A stretch of 8,444 nt of DNA from an uncultured Erysipelotrichaceae bacterium (GCA_900317015.1 ONFH01000123.1:1-8444), one strand, 5' to 3'; shown: positions 1 through 6,218, counted from the stretch's first letter. A program made the numbers and translations. The notes: generated by a model from the sequence alone, not told the origin.

Positions 1-76
1 CAGCGGAAAGTCAGTACCTAAAAAATCAGTTTCATCACTCAGATATGCAGGCGGATATGCACTCATTCCAGACTAA
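1..76 (+). other. Window edge, possible 3' end of an upstream gene
   Basis: One forward frame entering at position 2 is open for 24 codons, ending RYAGGYALIPD, and stops at 74-76, which is 13 bases before the next ribosome binding site. That is where an upstream operon gene would end. A second forward frame (phase of position 3) is also open from the window edge and runs without a stop into the leader frame ending at 155. Neither translation is recognisable, so which of them is coding, if either, cannot be settled here. No convincing promoter is visible in this stretch. Confidence 0.25.
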
Positions 77-98
77 AGGATTATATAAAGGAGGTGAC

Positions 99-147
99 AT
101 GTGCGGCTTCCTCCCACGAATAAATTCGCGGGTCTCCAGCCGCACGT
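99..147 (+). promoter_or_regulatory. Leader hairpin between ribosome binding site and membrane-protein start
   Basis: The outer stem pairs 99-108 with 138-147 (GTGCGGCT with AGCCGCAC, plus a U-G and an A-U pair at the base). The inner stem pairs 113-120 with 125-132 around a TAAA loop, with one A-C mismatch. The two are separated by a pyrimidine internal loop. CCTCC at 110-114 in that loop is exactly complementary to the GGAGG at 90-94, so an alternative fold could mask the ribosome binding site. There is no U-run after the stem, so it is not a terminator. The fold is seen by eye; its stability was not computed. Confidence 0.6.
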
Positions 148-155
148 TTTTATGA
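99..155 (+). CDS. Putative 18-residue leader peptide, overlapping the next start
   Basis: ATG at 99 follows an AAAGGAGG ribosome binding site (88-94, four bases from the GGAGG end), the only good one before the membrane-protein gene. The frame encodes MCGFLPRINSRVSSRTFL and stops with TGA at 153-155, overlapping the ATG at 152 as ATGA. That is the classic arrangement for translational coupling. The three arginines use CGA, CGG and CGC, although CGT dominates in the genes downstream; base-pairing needs of the hairpin over the same bases may explain this. The alternative is that translation begins at GTG 101 and adds 17 polar residues to the membrane protein. The same frame is also open upstream to the window edge, so it could be the tail of a longer frame. 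I do not recognise the peptide. Confidence 0.45.
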   Translation: MCGFLPRINSRVSSRTFL

Positions 156-697
156 AAGATCTCATTCATGGTAATATTTTATTGATCGTCTGCTGCGCCT
201 TTTATTTATTATGGTGGTGTCTAGCCTTTCATCCGAGCAAGACGATGTCCAAGATGATCACCGGTCCGATCATTGCCTTTGCGGCGGCTGTTGGCATCGT
301 CGGCGGTTATCTCGTCTTACGTGCCATCAGTAACATCAGTTTATCACGTTCCTTGATTGGCGGCTTTAAGCTCTTAGGCATTGGGGCCATTGTCTATGTG
401 GTCCTGCTTCTCATCAGCTTTTTTGTTTTGAATCGTCCTGTTACGACGGAATTATTATTGATCGTCGGCTGGGCGACGCTACAGATCAGCTATACGAACG
501 TACTTTATGGAACGTCTCATGTGTCATTCATGACTGCCATCATTCTGATCTTATTGATCATTGCCTTTGCGGTGGCGAGTCTTGTCGCTTATATGTTTTA
601 TTATCAATTAGAAGCGATGGCTTCCTATATTGATGGGATGATTCCTCTTGTTTTAGTGATGGTCATGATGATCGTGACAACGCTCTTTTCCCTTTAA
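152..697 (+). CDS. Six-helix integral membrane protein, unknown function
   Basis: This 181-residue, very hydrophobic protein has likely transmembrane helices at about residues 8-27, 38-58, 72-93, 99-119, 126-150 and 162-180. Short loops carry few charges and there is no signal-peptide cleavage site. I place the start at ATG 152 because the mature pattern MKDLIHGNILLIVCC begins there and it overlaps the stop of the 18-codon leader. An in-frame GTG at 101 would give 198 residues with a polar N-terminal extension encoded inside the hairpin. No Shine-Dalgarno directly precedes 152, so expression should depend on ribosomes finishing the leader. WW in helix 1 and YIDGMIP before the last helix look like conserved-type motifs. 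The architecture recalls small uncharacterised membrane proteins of Firmicutes, but I cannot name the family or a substrate. Confidence 0.75.
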   Translation: MKDLIHGNILLIVCCAFYLLWWCLAFHPSKTMSKMITGPIIAFAAAVGIVGGYLVLRAISNISLSRSLIGGFKLLGIGAIVYVVLLLISFFVLNRPVTTELLLIVGWATLQISYTNVLYGTSHVSFMTAIILILLIIAFAVASLVAYMFYYQLEAMASYIDGMIPLVLVMVMMIVTTLFSL

Positions 698-719
698 ACG
701 TGTGTTTACACACGTTTTT
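696..719 (+). terminator. Intrinsic terminator after the membrane-protein gene
   Basis: A perfect stem AAACGTGTG (696-704) and CACACGTTT (709-717) with a TTTA loop is followed by a short T-run to 719. It begins inside the stop codon, so the transcript ends immediately after the gene and the amylase needs its own promoter. Confidence 0.85.
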
Positions 720-771
720 AAAATGGCTCAAAAATTAGAGATAGTCGACAAATAGTTAGCTCGCGTTAGGA

Positions 772-784
772 TAACACGATGTTA
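772..784. promoter_or_regulatory. 13-bp palindrome upstream of the amylase promoter
   Basis: TAACA-CGA-TGTTA has perfect 5-bp arms and lies 23 bases upstream of the proposed -35 box. It could be an operator for a regulator of the amylase gene. It is not a standard CcpA cre site and the arms are short, so chance is a real possibility. Confidence 0.3.
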
Positions 785-807
785 CGAATACAAAAATATT
801 TTCGACC

Positions 808-836
808 TTGTATATCGTAAAGCATCCGTTTATAAT
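808..836 (+). promoter_or_regulatory. Promoter of the amylase-family gene
   Basis: A consensus -10 box TATAAT (831-836) lies 17 bases downstream of a weak -35 TTGTAT (808-813). Transcription would begin near 843, giving a leader of about 20 bases with AAGGAGG at 850-856 before ATG 865. This places the in-frame TTG at 808 inside the promoter and rules it out as a start codon. Confidence 0.75.
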
Positions 837-864
837 AGACGTACACATTAAGGAGGAATATACA

Positions 865-2175
865 ATGTGGTTTGACAATACAGTATTTTATCAGATCTAT
901 ACATTAAATATGGTCGGTGCTTCCACAAAGGAAAATGATGGGGAAGTGCATGAACACCGTATTTTAAAGATCAAAGACTGGTCTGACTATATGCAGGAGA
1001 TGGGATTTAAAGGCGTTTACTTTAATCCATTATTCTCTTCAGGAACGCACGGATACGATACGATCGACTATCAGCGTTTAGATGAACGTTTAGGAACGAA
1101 CGAAGACTTTAAGGCGGTCGTCAAAGATCTTCATGATCATGACATCAAGGTGGTCGTTGATGGTGTCTTCAATCATGTCGGTCGTCATTTCTTTGCCTTC
1201 GAAGATGCCAAAGTCAATCGTGAAAACAGCCGTTACAGAGACTGGTTCCGTATCGATTTCAATGGCAATTCAGATTATAATGACGGTTTCTGGTATGAAG
1301 GCTGGGAAGGTCATTATGAACTCGTCAAATTAAACTTAGATAATCAGGAAGTTCAGGATTATATTAAAGATTCTATTCGTTACTGGATCGAATACTTCGA
1401 TATTGATGGCATTCGCTTAGATGTCGCTTACTTATTACCAAGATGGTTTATGGCGATGATCTCAGATTATGCCAGAAGCTTAAAACCTGATTTCTTCATG
1501 TTAGGAGAAGTCATCGGTGATAATGCGGACTACATGTATAGTGAAGGCCATCTAAATGCCATTACGGACTATCCATGTTATAAGAGTATCTGGTCTGCTT
1601 TCAATAGCTTGAACTTATTTGAGATCGCTCATACATTGAAGCGTTCTCGTGGCGAAATGTATAAGAACCGTCTGCTTTGGACATTCTTAGATAACCATGA
1701 TGTTTCAAGAATTGCGAGCACTTTAACAGATCCTGACAAATTACCAATCGCTTATGGTCTGCTCTTTGCGATGCCTGGGGCACCATGTGTCTACTATGGC
1801 TCTGAATGGGGCATTGAAGGCGAAAAAGTCCCTGGTCAAAGTGATGATGCTTTAAGACCAGCTCTTGAGAAGCCTGAACCAAATGAATTAACAGAAACGA
1901 TCAAAGCGATGATCGAAGCCCGTAATATCCATAGTGCTTTACGTAATGGTTCCTTTGAAACTTTAGTTTTAAATAATAAGCAGTGGCTCTTTGAACGTAA
2001 GAATGAAACAGAACGTGTCATTGTCGCCATCAACTTAGATGATGCACCTTATGTGGCACACTTTGATGCCAAATGTGGTCAGGCCGTTGATCTGATCACC
2101 GGCAAGCTCCATGACTTTGGCGGCGGTTCTGAACTCGCCCCTAAGAGCGTGGCTTACTGGTTATGTGAACGATAA
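865..2175 (+). CDS. GH13 alpha-amylase-family glycoside hydrolase, cytoplasmic
   Basis: This 436-residue enzyme should hydrolyse or rearrange alpha-glucosidic bonds of maltodextrins or related sugars in the cytoplasm. All GH13 signature regions are visible: DGVFNH at residues 99-104, GIRLDVA at 182-188 with the nucleophile Asp186, GEVIG at 214-218 with the acid/base Glu215, and FLDNHD at 274-279 with the transition-state Asp279. The protein starts directly at the barrel (VFYQIYTLNM), without a signal peptide and without the N-terminal carbohydrate-binding domain of neopullulanase or cyclomaltodextrinase. After the barrel, which includes YYGSEWGIEG, comes a short beta-type C-terminal domain. 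ATG 865 is chosen because AAGGAGG sits eight bases before it and longer versions run into the promoter. The gene is monocistronic, with no sugar transporter or regulator beside it. The family call is firm; the substrate and subfamily are not determined. Confidence 0.93.
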   Translation: MWFDNTVFYQIYTLNMVGASTKENDGEVHEHRILKIKDWSDYMQEMGFKGVYFNPLFSSGTHGYDTIDYQRLDERLGTNEDFKAVVKDLHDHDIKVVVDGVFNHVGRHFFAFEDAKVNRENSRYRDWFRIDFNGNSDYNDGFWYEGWEGHYELVKLNLDNQEVQDYIKDSIRYWIEYFDIDGIRLDVAYLLPRWFMAMISDYARSLKPDFFMLGEVIGDNADYMYSEGHLNAITDYPCYKSIWSAFNSLNLFEIAHTLKRSRGEMYKNRLLWTFLDNHDVSRIASTLTDPDKLPIAYGLLFAMPGAPCVYYGSEWGIEGEKVPGQSDDALRPALEKPEPNELTETIKAMIEARNIHSALRNGSFETLVLNNKQWLFERKNETERVIVAINLDDAPYVAHFDAKCGQAVDLITGKLHDFGGGSELAPKSVAYWLCER

Positions 2176-2187
2176 ACAGAGTATGAT

Positions 2188-2223
2188 AAAAGCCAGATTT
2201 CAATATGAGAAAATCTGGCTTTT
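2188..2223. terminator. Terminator between convergent genes
   Basis: A 10-bp stem AGCCAGATTT (2191-2200) and AAATCTGGCT (2211-2220) is flanked by AAA and TTT, which extend the pairing, and by a T-run on the plus strand to 2225. It ends the amylase transcript. Read on the minus strand it carries the T-rich tail TTTTA and could also end the kinase transcript, whose stop codon at 2224-2226 directly abuts it. Confidence 0.85.
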
Positions 2224-3807
2224 TTAAACGTGTTTTGTAAGATCTAGCAGCAGGCGGACAAGGATCGCCGTTCCTACCACGAATTCAATGATCGAATAGA
2301 AGGGCAGACCAAAGAGGATCTTTGGCAGGTCACTTAGGACGAGTAAGCTCGCACTCATATAGAGCACGCCCACAATGATCGCCAGCGTAATGTTATGATT
2401 ATTACGACGAGATTCACGTAAGCTCTTCATATCCGCATCGGACTGTATATTGATCGTCAGATGACCATTCTTGATCTGCTTTAAGACATCGGCACTCATG
2501 GAAGGAATACGGATCCCTTTACGACCATTCGTATAAAGGACCTGGGCTAACTGAATGAGCTGGGTCTTCAGATCTAAGTCATGGGTCATTTTATGACGCA
2601 AGTGATTGGCAAGGATCTCAAGCAGATTGACATGATCAGACACTTTACCTAAGGTGCCTTCCATCGTGATCATTGAACGAGCAAGTAGCGTTAAGTCCGC
2701 CGGGACGGCAATCTTATTGGATTCAATGATCTTGATCACACCTTCGATCAATGGTCCTAGATCAAATTCTGAGAAGTTTGTTTCCTTATATTTCTCGACG
2801 ATCATATCGAGCTGATGGATCAGCTGATTCTGATTGATCTCCTGTTCCGGTTTGACAAGCAGTAAGAATGCTTCTTCTAAGTCATAAATATCATCATCGA
2901 CGATCGCATAGACAGCTTTGGTAATAATACGCTGGGTCTCCGCGGTGAGGACGCCCATCATGCCAAAGTCGATCCAGCCAACTTTATGATCATAAATATG
3001 AATATTGCCAGGATGTGGATCAGCATGAAAGAAGCCATCATCTAAGATCTGCTTGACATAGTTTTCGGCTGTCTTCGTGGCGATCTCATCCATATCATAG
3101 CCTTCTTCAGTCAAATGGATCTTATCGTCGATCTGATATCCGCCAATATTGGTCATGACGAGCATCTTACGGGTCGTATATTCATGATAGACCTTAGGCG
3201 TGAGGATATAGTTGACATCACTGTTAAAGGATGTAAACTTATCAATATTTTCCGCTTCCTTAATAAAATCCATCTCTAATTGAGAGGTACGCCATAATTC
3301 TTCGACGACGCCTTTGAAATCCAAAAGATTACCAGCCGGTGCAAACTTCAACATGCCACAGGCACGGCGTAACAGTTTGATGTCCGCTTCCATCGTTTCA
3401 TAAATATGGGGACGCTGGATCTTGATGACCACATCATCCCCATTGATCAATGTTGCTTTATGGACCTGAGCAATCGACGCACTGCCAAGCGGTGTCGGAT
3501 CGATGCTGGCAAAGACTTCGGTCGTATGATTGCCTAATTCTTCTTCAATTGATTCCTTAACGATGGAAAAGTCCATCGGATTGACTTCGGTACGAAGCTT
3601 CTCAAGTTCCTTGGTATATTCAAGTGGCAGCATGTCACTGCGCATCGACATGATCTGCCCAAATTTGACATAGGTGGGACCAAGGTCCTCAAGGATCTCA
3701 CGCAGTTTGACAGGGGTGAGACCACGAATGATATGATGTTTCTGCAGGATGGCTAAAATCTCACTTAAACGCTTGGAAGCGTGTGTTTCATTTGCCGCTC
3801 TTGCCAT
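2224..3807 (-). CDS. AarF/ABC1/UbiB-family atypical kinase, membrane-anchored
   Basis: This 527-residue protein has the full ABC1 (UbiB/COQ8) signature. The family-specific KFGQ motif is at residues 48-51. The alanine-containing nucleotide loop PLGSASIAQVH is at about 106-116, and Lys129 in VVIKIQRP is the ATP-contacting lysine. Glu184 sits in DFIKEAEN. The catalytic HADPHPGN is at 261-268 and the metal-binding DFG at 280-282. Two C-terminal transmembrane helices, about 473-492 and 502-521, anchor it as in UbiB. Proteobacterial UbiB and mitochondrial COQ8 support quinone synthesis and lipid handling; the substrate in Gram-positive bacteria is not established. Its ATG shares one base with the stop of the upstream phasin-like gene (TAATG), which implies translational coupling. 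An AGAGGA sequence at the end of that gene may serve as its ribosome binding site. I leave the symbol empty because a ubiquinone role is unlikely here. Confidence 0.92.
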   Translation of the reverse strand: MARAANETHASKRLSEILAILQKHHIIRGLTPVKLREILEDLGPTYVKFGQIMSMRSDMLPLEYTKELEKLRTEVNPMDFSIVKESIEEELGNHTTEVFASIDPTPLGSASIAQVHKATLINGDDVVIKIQRPHIYETMEADIKLLRRACGMLKFAPAGNLLDFKGVVEELWRTSQLEMDFIKEAENIDKFTSFNSDVNYILTPKVYHEYTTRKMLVMTNIGGYQIDDKIHLTEEGYDMDEIATKTAENYVKQILDDGFFHADPHPGNIHIYDHKVGWIDFGMMGVLTAETQRIITKAVYAIVDDDIYDLEEAFLLLVKPEQEINQNQLIHQLDMIVEKYKETNFSEFDLGPLIEGVIKIIESNKIAVPADLTLLARSMITMEGTLGKVSDHVNLLEILANHLRHKMTHDLDLKTQLIQLAQVLYTNGRKGIRIPSMSADVLKQIKNGHLTINIQSDADMKSLRESRRNNHNITLAIIVGVLYMSASLLVLSDLPKILFGLPFYSIIEFVVGTAILVRLLLDLTKHV

Positions 3808-4100
3808 TAGTCATCTTTTTCCTCTGCTTTTTCTTCTTCTTCCGCATCAAGTTCTGCAAGTTTTGCTTTTAAAGCATCACGCTGTTCTTTAGACATCTTA
3901 TCCACTTTGTTCATCATGGATTCGCTGACTTTATCAGCAGCTTTTGTCTTTAATTCTTCATTTAAGACTTTGCCCTGATCAACGGTAATTTCACCTTTCT
4001 TAACTAAGTCTTCAACGATCTCCTTTGATTTGTCAACAGTGGTAGCGGCTGCGCCGATCCCCATTAATAATAAGTTCTTTGTTAATTCTCCAAATTGCAT
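3807..4100 (-). CDS. Phasin-like small helical protein
   Basis: This 97-residue protein has a short apolar N-terminal stretch (NLLLMGIGAAATTVDK, about residues 9-24), then a long charged helical region predicted to be coiled coil, and a strongly acidic tail (EEEEKAEEKDD). The segment VEDLVKKGEITVDQGK resembles small phasin-family (COG3937-type) proteins, although granule binding is not demonstrated for most of these. I start it at ATG 4098-4100 because AAAGGAGC (4109-4116) precedes that codon with about nine bases spacing. The in-frame ATG at 4119-4121 has its following codons overlapping that ribosome binding site and has none of its own. The stop overlaps the kinase start, so the two are one operon and probably work at the same membrane site. 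Confidence 0.8.
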   Translation of the reverse strand: MQFGELTKNLLLMGIGAAATTVDKSKEIVEDLVKKGEITVDQGKVLNEELKTKAADKVSESMMNKVDKMSKEQRDALKAKLAELDAEEEEKAEEKDD

Positions 4101-4135
4101 AGCATATAGCTCCTTTCTCATTTCTTTATAATTTT

Positions 4136-4194
4136 ATTTTACCATAAATTTGTAAGCGTGTAACAATTTTAGCCTATTCTTAAAAAAGGAACAA
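4136..4194 (-). promoter_or_regulatory. Promoter region of the phasin-kinase operon
   Basis: Two candidates read leftward. The proximal one is an extended -10 TGGTAAAAT (TAAAAT at 4136-4141) with TTGTTA (4161-4166) as -35 at a long 19-base spacing. The distal one is TAAAAT at 4166-4171 with TTGTTC (4189-4194) at an ideal 17 bases. Their boxes overlap at 4166, so they would compete. Which one is used cannot be decided from sequence. Confidence 0.55.
4150..4166. promoter_or_regulatory. TTGTwA-N5-TwACAA dyad, candidate operator
   Basis: TTGTAA-GCGTG-TAACAA is an inverted repeat with five of six arm positions symmetrical. It covers the -35 box and spacer of the proximal phasin-kinase promoter and lies between two divergent operons. 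It contains TGTAAGCG, half of a CcpA cre-like site, but the other half has an extra base, so a cre assignment is weak. A dimeric repressor bound here would block the leftward promoter. Confidence 0.4.
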
Positions 4195-4200
4195 TAAAAA

Positions 4201-4222
4201 TGGTATAGTCTTACACTATAAT
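4201..4222 (+). promoter_or_regulatory. Promoter region of murI-lysR
   Basis: An extended -10 TGGTATAGT (4201-4209) and, eight bases further on, a consensus TATAAT (4217-4222) are present. Neither has a good -35 box at 17 bases. Transcription would start at about 4216 or 4229, leaving a murI leader of roughly 55-70 bases with no obvious hairpin. Confidence 0.5.
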
Positions 4223-4284
4223 GGCTTAGAGAATTGATTTTTATTTGTAAAGAGCTTAAAATAAGCCACGGGAGGATTTTATCC

Positions 4285-5058
4285 ATGTTAATGAAAACGA
4301 AAAATATTAAAGATTATATTGGTGTGTTCGACAGCGGCGCTGGCGGCACGACCGTTTTAAAAGAGTGTGTCAAGCTCTTACCAAATGAAAACTTCTATTA
4401 TTATGGTGACAGCAAGCATGCTCCATATGGCGAAAAGAGTACCAAAGAAATTCAGGACCGTACGATGGAGGCCATCAACCAGATGCTCAACCACGGTGCG
4501 AAGGCCATTGTCGTCGCCTGCAATACGGCTACTAGTGCAGCCATCTGGCTTGCTCGTGATGTCTTTCCTGATGTCCCAATCATCGGTGTGGAACCGGCTT
4601 TAAAGCCAGCCACAGCTGATCATAAGAACATCGTTGTTTTAGCCACGGAAAAGACATTAGCTTTAGACAAGTTCCATGAATTAGCAAAAGAATATGCAAA
4701 GGATGTCAATGTGTATCCAGTCGCTGGCGAAGGATTAGCTGGGGCAATCGAAGAAGGACACTTAGATGATGAGGTCATTCAGAATTTATTACATAAGTGT
4801 CTGGATCAGTATGTTGGCAAGGCTGATGCCATCGTTCTTGGCTGCACACATTATCCAATTATTAAAGATCAGATCTTAAAGATCTTAGATGTCGACTGCT
4901 ATGATGGAGGCGAAGGCACAGCACGTCAGTTAAAGCGTAAGCTCGAAGAAAACGGCTTATTAACAAAGAGTGAAGAAAAGGGCAATGTCTTATTTGAATC
5001 TTCGCTTGATGAAGCCGTCGATCTTTATAAAAAGGTCTATGACGCCTACAACATTTAG
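4285..5058 (+). CDS. murI: Glutamate racemase
   Basis: This 257-residue enzyme converts L-glutamate to D-glutamate, the second residue of the peptidoglycan stem peptide, without a cofactor. The family motifs are intact. GVFDSGAGG at residues 13-21 carries the substrate-loop Asp16. YGDSKHAPYG is at 40-49. VACNTATSAA holds the first catalytic cysteine, Cys79, and VLGCTHYPII holds the second, Cys187. The length matches the usual 255-275. ATG 4285 is chosen because GGGAGGA (4270-4276) lies eight bases before it; an in-frame TTG at 4234 would lie upstream of that site. FDSGAGGTTV differs from the common FDSGVGGLTV, which is a minor variation. The lysR gene begins two bases after the stop, so the two are co-transcribed. 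Confidence 0.95.
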   Translation: MLMKTKNIKDYIGVFDSGAGGTTVLKECVKLLPNENFYYYGDSKHAPYGEKSTKEIQDRTMEAINQMLNHGAKAIVVACNTATSAAIWLARDVFPDVPIIGVEPALKPATADHKNIVVLATEKTLALDKFHELAKEYAKDVNVYPVAGEGLAGAIEEGHLDDEVIQNLLHKCLDQYVGKADAIVLGCTHYPIIKDQILKILDVDCYDGGEGTARQLKRKLEENGLLTKSEEKGNVLFESSLDEAVDLYKKVYDAYNI

Positions 5059-5060
5059 TT

Positions 5061-5984
5061 ATGACCTTAGTTCAGTTAAAATACGTTTTACAGGTCGCTG
5101 AGGATGGCTCCATCAATGAGGCGGCGAAGAATCTCTTTATTTCCCAGCCGTCTTTAAGCAATGCCATCAAGGATATTGAAGAAGAATTACAGCTCTCTTT
5201 ATTTCATCGTACCAATAAAGGCATCACCGTAACCAATGAAGGGCAGGCCTTCCTTGGTTACGCAAGAGCTGTCATTGAACAATATGCTTTACTTGAAGAG
5301 CGATATCTAGATAAACGCAATACCAAGATCAGTTTCTCCATTTCCACGCAGCACTATTCATTTGCGATCAACGCCTTTGTCAAGCTGTTAAAAGAAGTGG
5401 ACTATGATACCTATAATTTTTCTATTGAAGAGACGAAGACGAATGAGATCATCGAGAATGTCAAGAACATGAAAAGTGAGATTGGCATTCTCTATATGAA
5501 TGACTTCAACCATGATGTCATTTCGAAGATCTTAAATGAATCAAACTTGATCTTCCATTCGCTTTTTGTCGCAAAACCACATGTCTTTATGGCTGTCAAT
5601 CATCCCTTAGCCAATGAAAAGACCTTGACCTTAGAGCAGTTAGATGAGTATCCATACTTATCATACTTACAGGGGGATACGAACTCGTTCTATTTTATGG
5701 AAGAGATCCAGTCCACGTATCCGCATAAGAAATCCATCAAGGTCAGTGACCGTGGGACCTTATTTAATTTAATGATCGGCTTACAGGGCTATACGATCTC
5801 GACCGGGATCATCTTTAATGAATTGAACCCGGAAGTCGTCTCGGTGCCATTATTAGTGGATGATTATATTGAAGTTGGCTATATCACGCATAAGAAGTCC
5901 TTTGTGACGCCTTTAGCAAAACGCTATTTAGAATTATTAGAAGAATCCTGCCATGATTCCGTGGTGAAGGAAGAGAGTCGTTAA
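5061..5984 (+). CDS. LysR-family transcriptional regulator
   Basis: This 307-residue protein has the LysR layout. An N-terminal winged helix-turn-helix spans about residues 1-60, with SINEAAKNLFISQPSLSNAI at 17-36, the wing LFHRTNKGITVTNEG at 47-61, and then a linker helix. A periplasmic-binding-protein-like effector domain spans about 90-295 and includes HPLANEKTLTLEQLDEYP. It should act as a tetramer that senses a small molecule. The ATG lies two bases after the murI stop and has no Shine-Dalgarno in range (AAAAGG is more than 20 bases away), so it probably relies on ribosomes ending murI. LysR regulators are usually divergent from their targets. Here the gene follows murI, and the target cannot be read from the context. 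The effector is unknown. No clear terminator follows, only a T-rich stretch at 5985-6000 without a stem. Confidence 0.92.
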   Translation: MTLVQLKYVLQVAEDGSINEAAKNLFISQPSLSNAIKDIEEELQLSLFHRTNKGITVTNEGQAFLGYARAVIEQYALLEERYLDKRNTKISFSISTQHYSFAINAFVKLLKEVDYDTYNFSIEETKTNEIIENVKNMKSEIGILYMNDFNHDVISKILNESNLIFHSLFVAKPHVFMAVNHPLANEKTLTLEQLDEYPYLSYLQGDTNSFYFMEEIQSTYPHKKSIKVSDRGTLFNLMIGLQGYTISTGIIFNELNPEVVSVPLLVDDYIEVGYITHKKSFVTPLAKRYLELLEESCHDSVVKEESR

Positions 5985-6028
5985 ATTTTTATTTTTTTTA
6001 GTTGTTCATATGCAATTCATACTGTTCA

Positions 6029-6037
6029 TGGTACAAT
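6029..6037 (+). promoter_or_regulatory. Extended -10 upstream of the 52-residue gene
   Basis: TGGTACAAT (TACAAT at 6032-6037) is a good extended -10, with no recognisable -35 at 17 bases. Transcription from it would begin near 6044, at the first bases of the GGAGG ribosome binding site (6044-6048), giving an unusually short 5' leader of about 11 bases. Confidence 0.45.
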
Positions 6038-6054
6038 ACGTATGGAGGTTAGAT

Positions 6055-6213
6055 ATGAAAGAAAATACGAATGCTAACACTCAGGACGTGCCGCTCTTGA
6101 CGGACGATCAGCTTTTAGAAAAACAGAAATATTTATCAGATAAGAAGTATTTAACAGATGAAGAAGTCTGGGAGCTCGTCGCAAAATTACAGCGCTGGCA
6201 CGTAGAGGCCTAA
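6055..6213 (+). CDS. Small acidic protein, 52 residues, unknown function
   Basis: This short soluble protein has a Ser/Thr/Asn-rich N-terminus followed by two predicted helices around LLTDDQLLEKQKYLSDKKYLTDEEVWELVAKLQRW. The two segments TDDQLLEKQKYLSD and TDEEVWELVAKLQR look like a weak internal duplication of a TDxxLxEL type helix. It has no membrane segment, no cysteine and no HTH pattern. The start at 6055 is supported by GGAGG at 6044-6048 with six bases of spacing. The in-frame ATG at 6010 has no ribosome binding site and lies upstream of the proposed promoter. I do not recognise the family. The clean ribosome binding site and neighbour-like codon use argue that it is a real gene. Confidence 0.7.
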   Translation: MKENTNANTQDVPLLTDDQLLEKQKYLSDKKYLTDEEVWELVAKLQRWHVEA

Positions 6214-6218
6214 GCCTC
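6205..6218 (+). repeat. Small hairpin over the stop of the 52-residue gene
   Basis: GAGGC (6205-6209) pairs with GCCTC (6214-6218) around a CTAA loop that contains the TAA stop codon. The tail ATTTAGG is not T-rich, so it is not a good terminator on its own. It may shield the stop region or fold ahead of the larger hairpin at 6242. Confidence 0.5.

Noticed and set aside
808..864. Extension of the amylase frame to TTG at 808
   Set aside because: These bases form the -35 to -10 promoter and leader, and ATG 865 has an ideal AAGGAGG site.
1601..2033. Minus-strand open frames inside the amylase gene
   Set aside because: They are shadows of a strongly supported gene, with no family motifs and no ribosome binding sites.
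4101..4121. Earlier ATG of the phasin-like gene, adding seven residues
   Set aside because: The added codons are the ribosome binding site of ATG 4098-4100, and the earlier ATG has none.
4149..4166. CcpA catabolite-repression (cre) site
   Set aside because: TGTAAGCG fits half the consensus, but the right half carries an extra base and mismatches, so I kept it only as an unassigned dyad.
4234..4284. Extension of murI to TTG at 4234
   Set aside because: It lacks a ribosome binding site and encloses the GGGAGGA site used by ATG 4285; family alignment begins at IGVFDSG.
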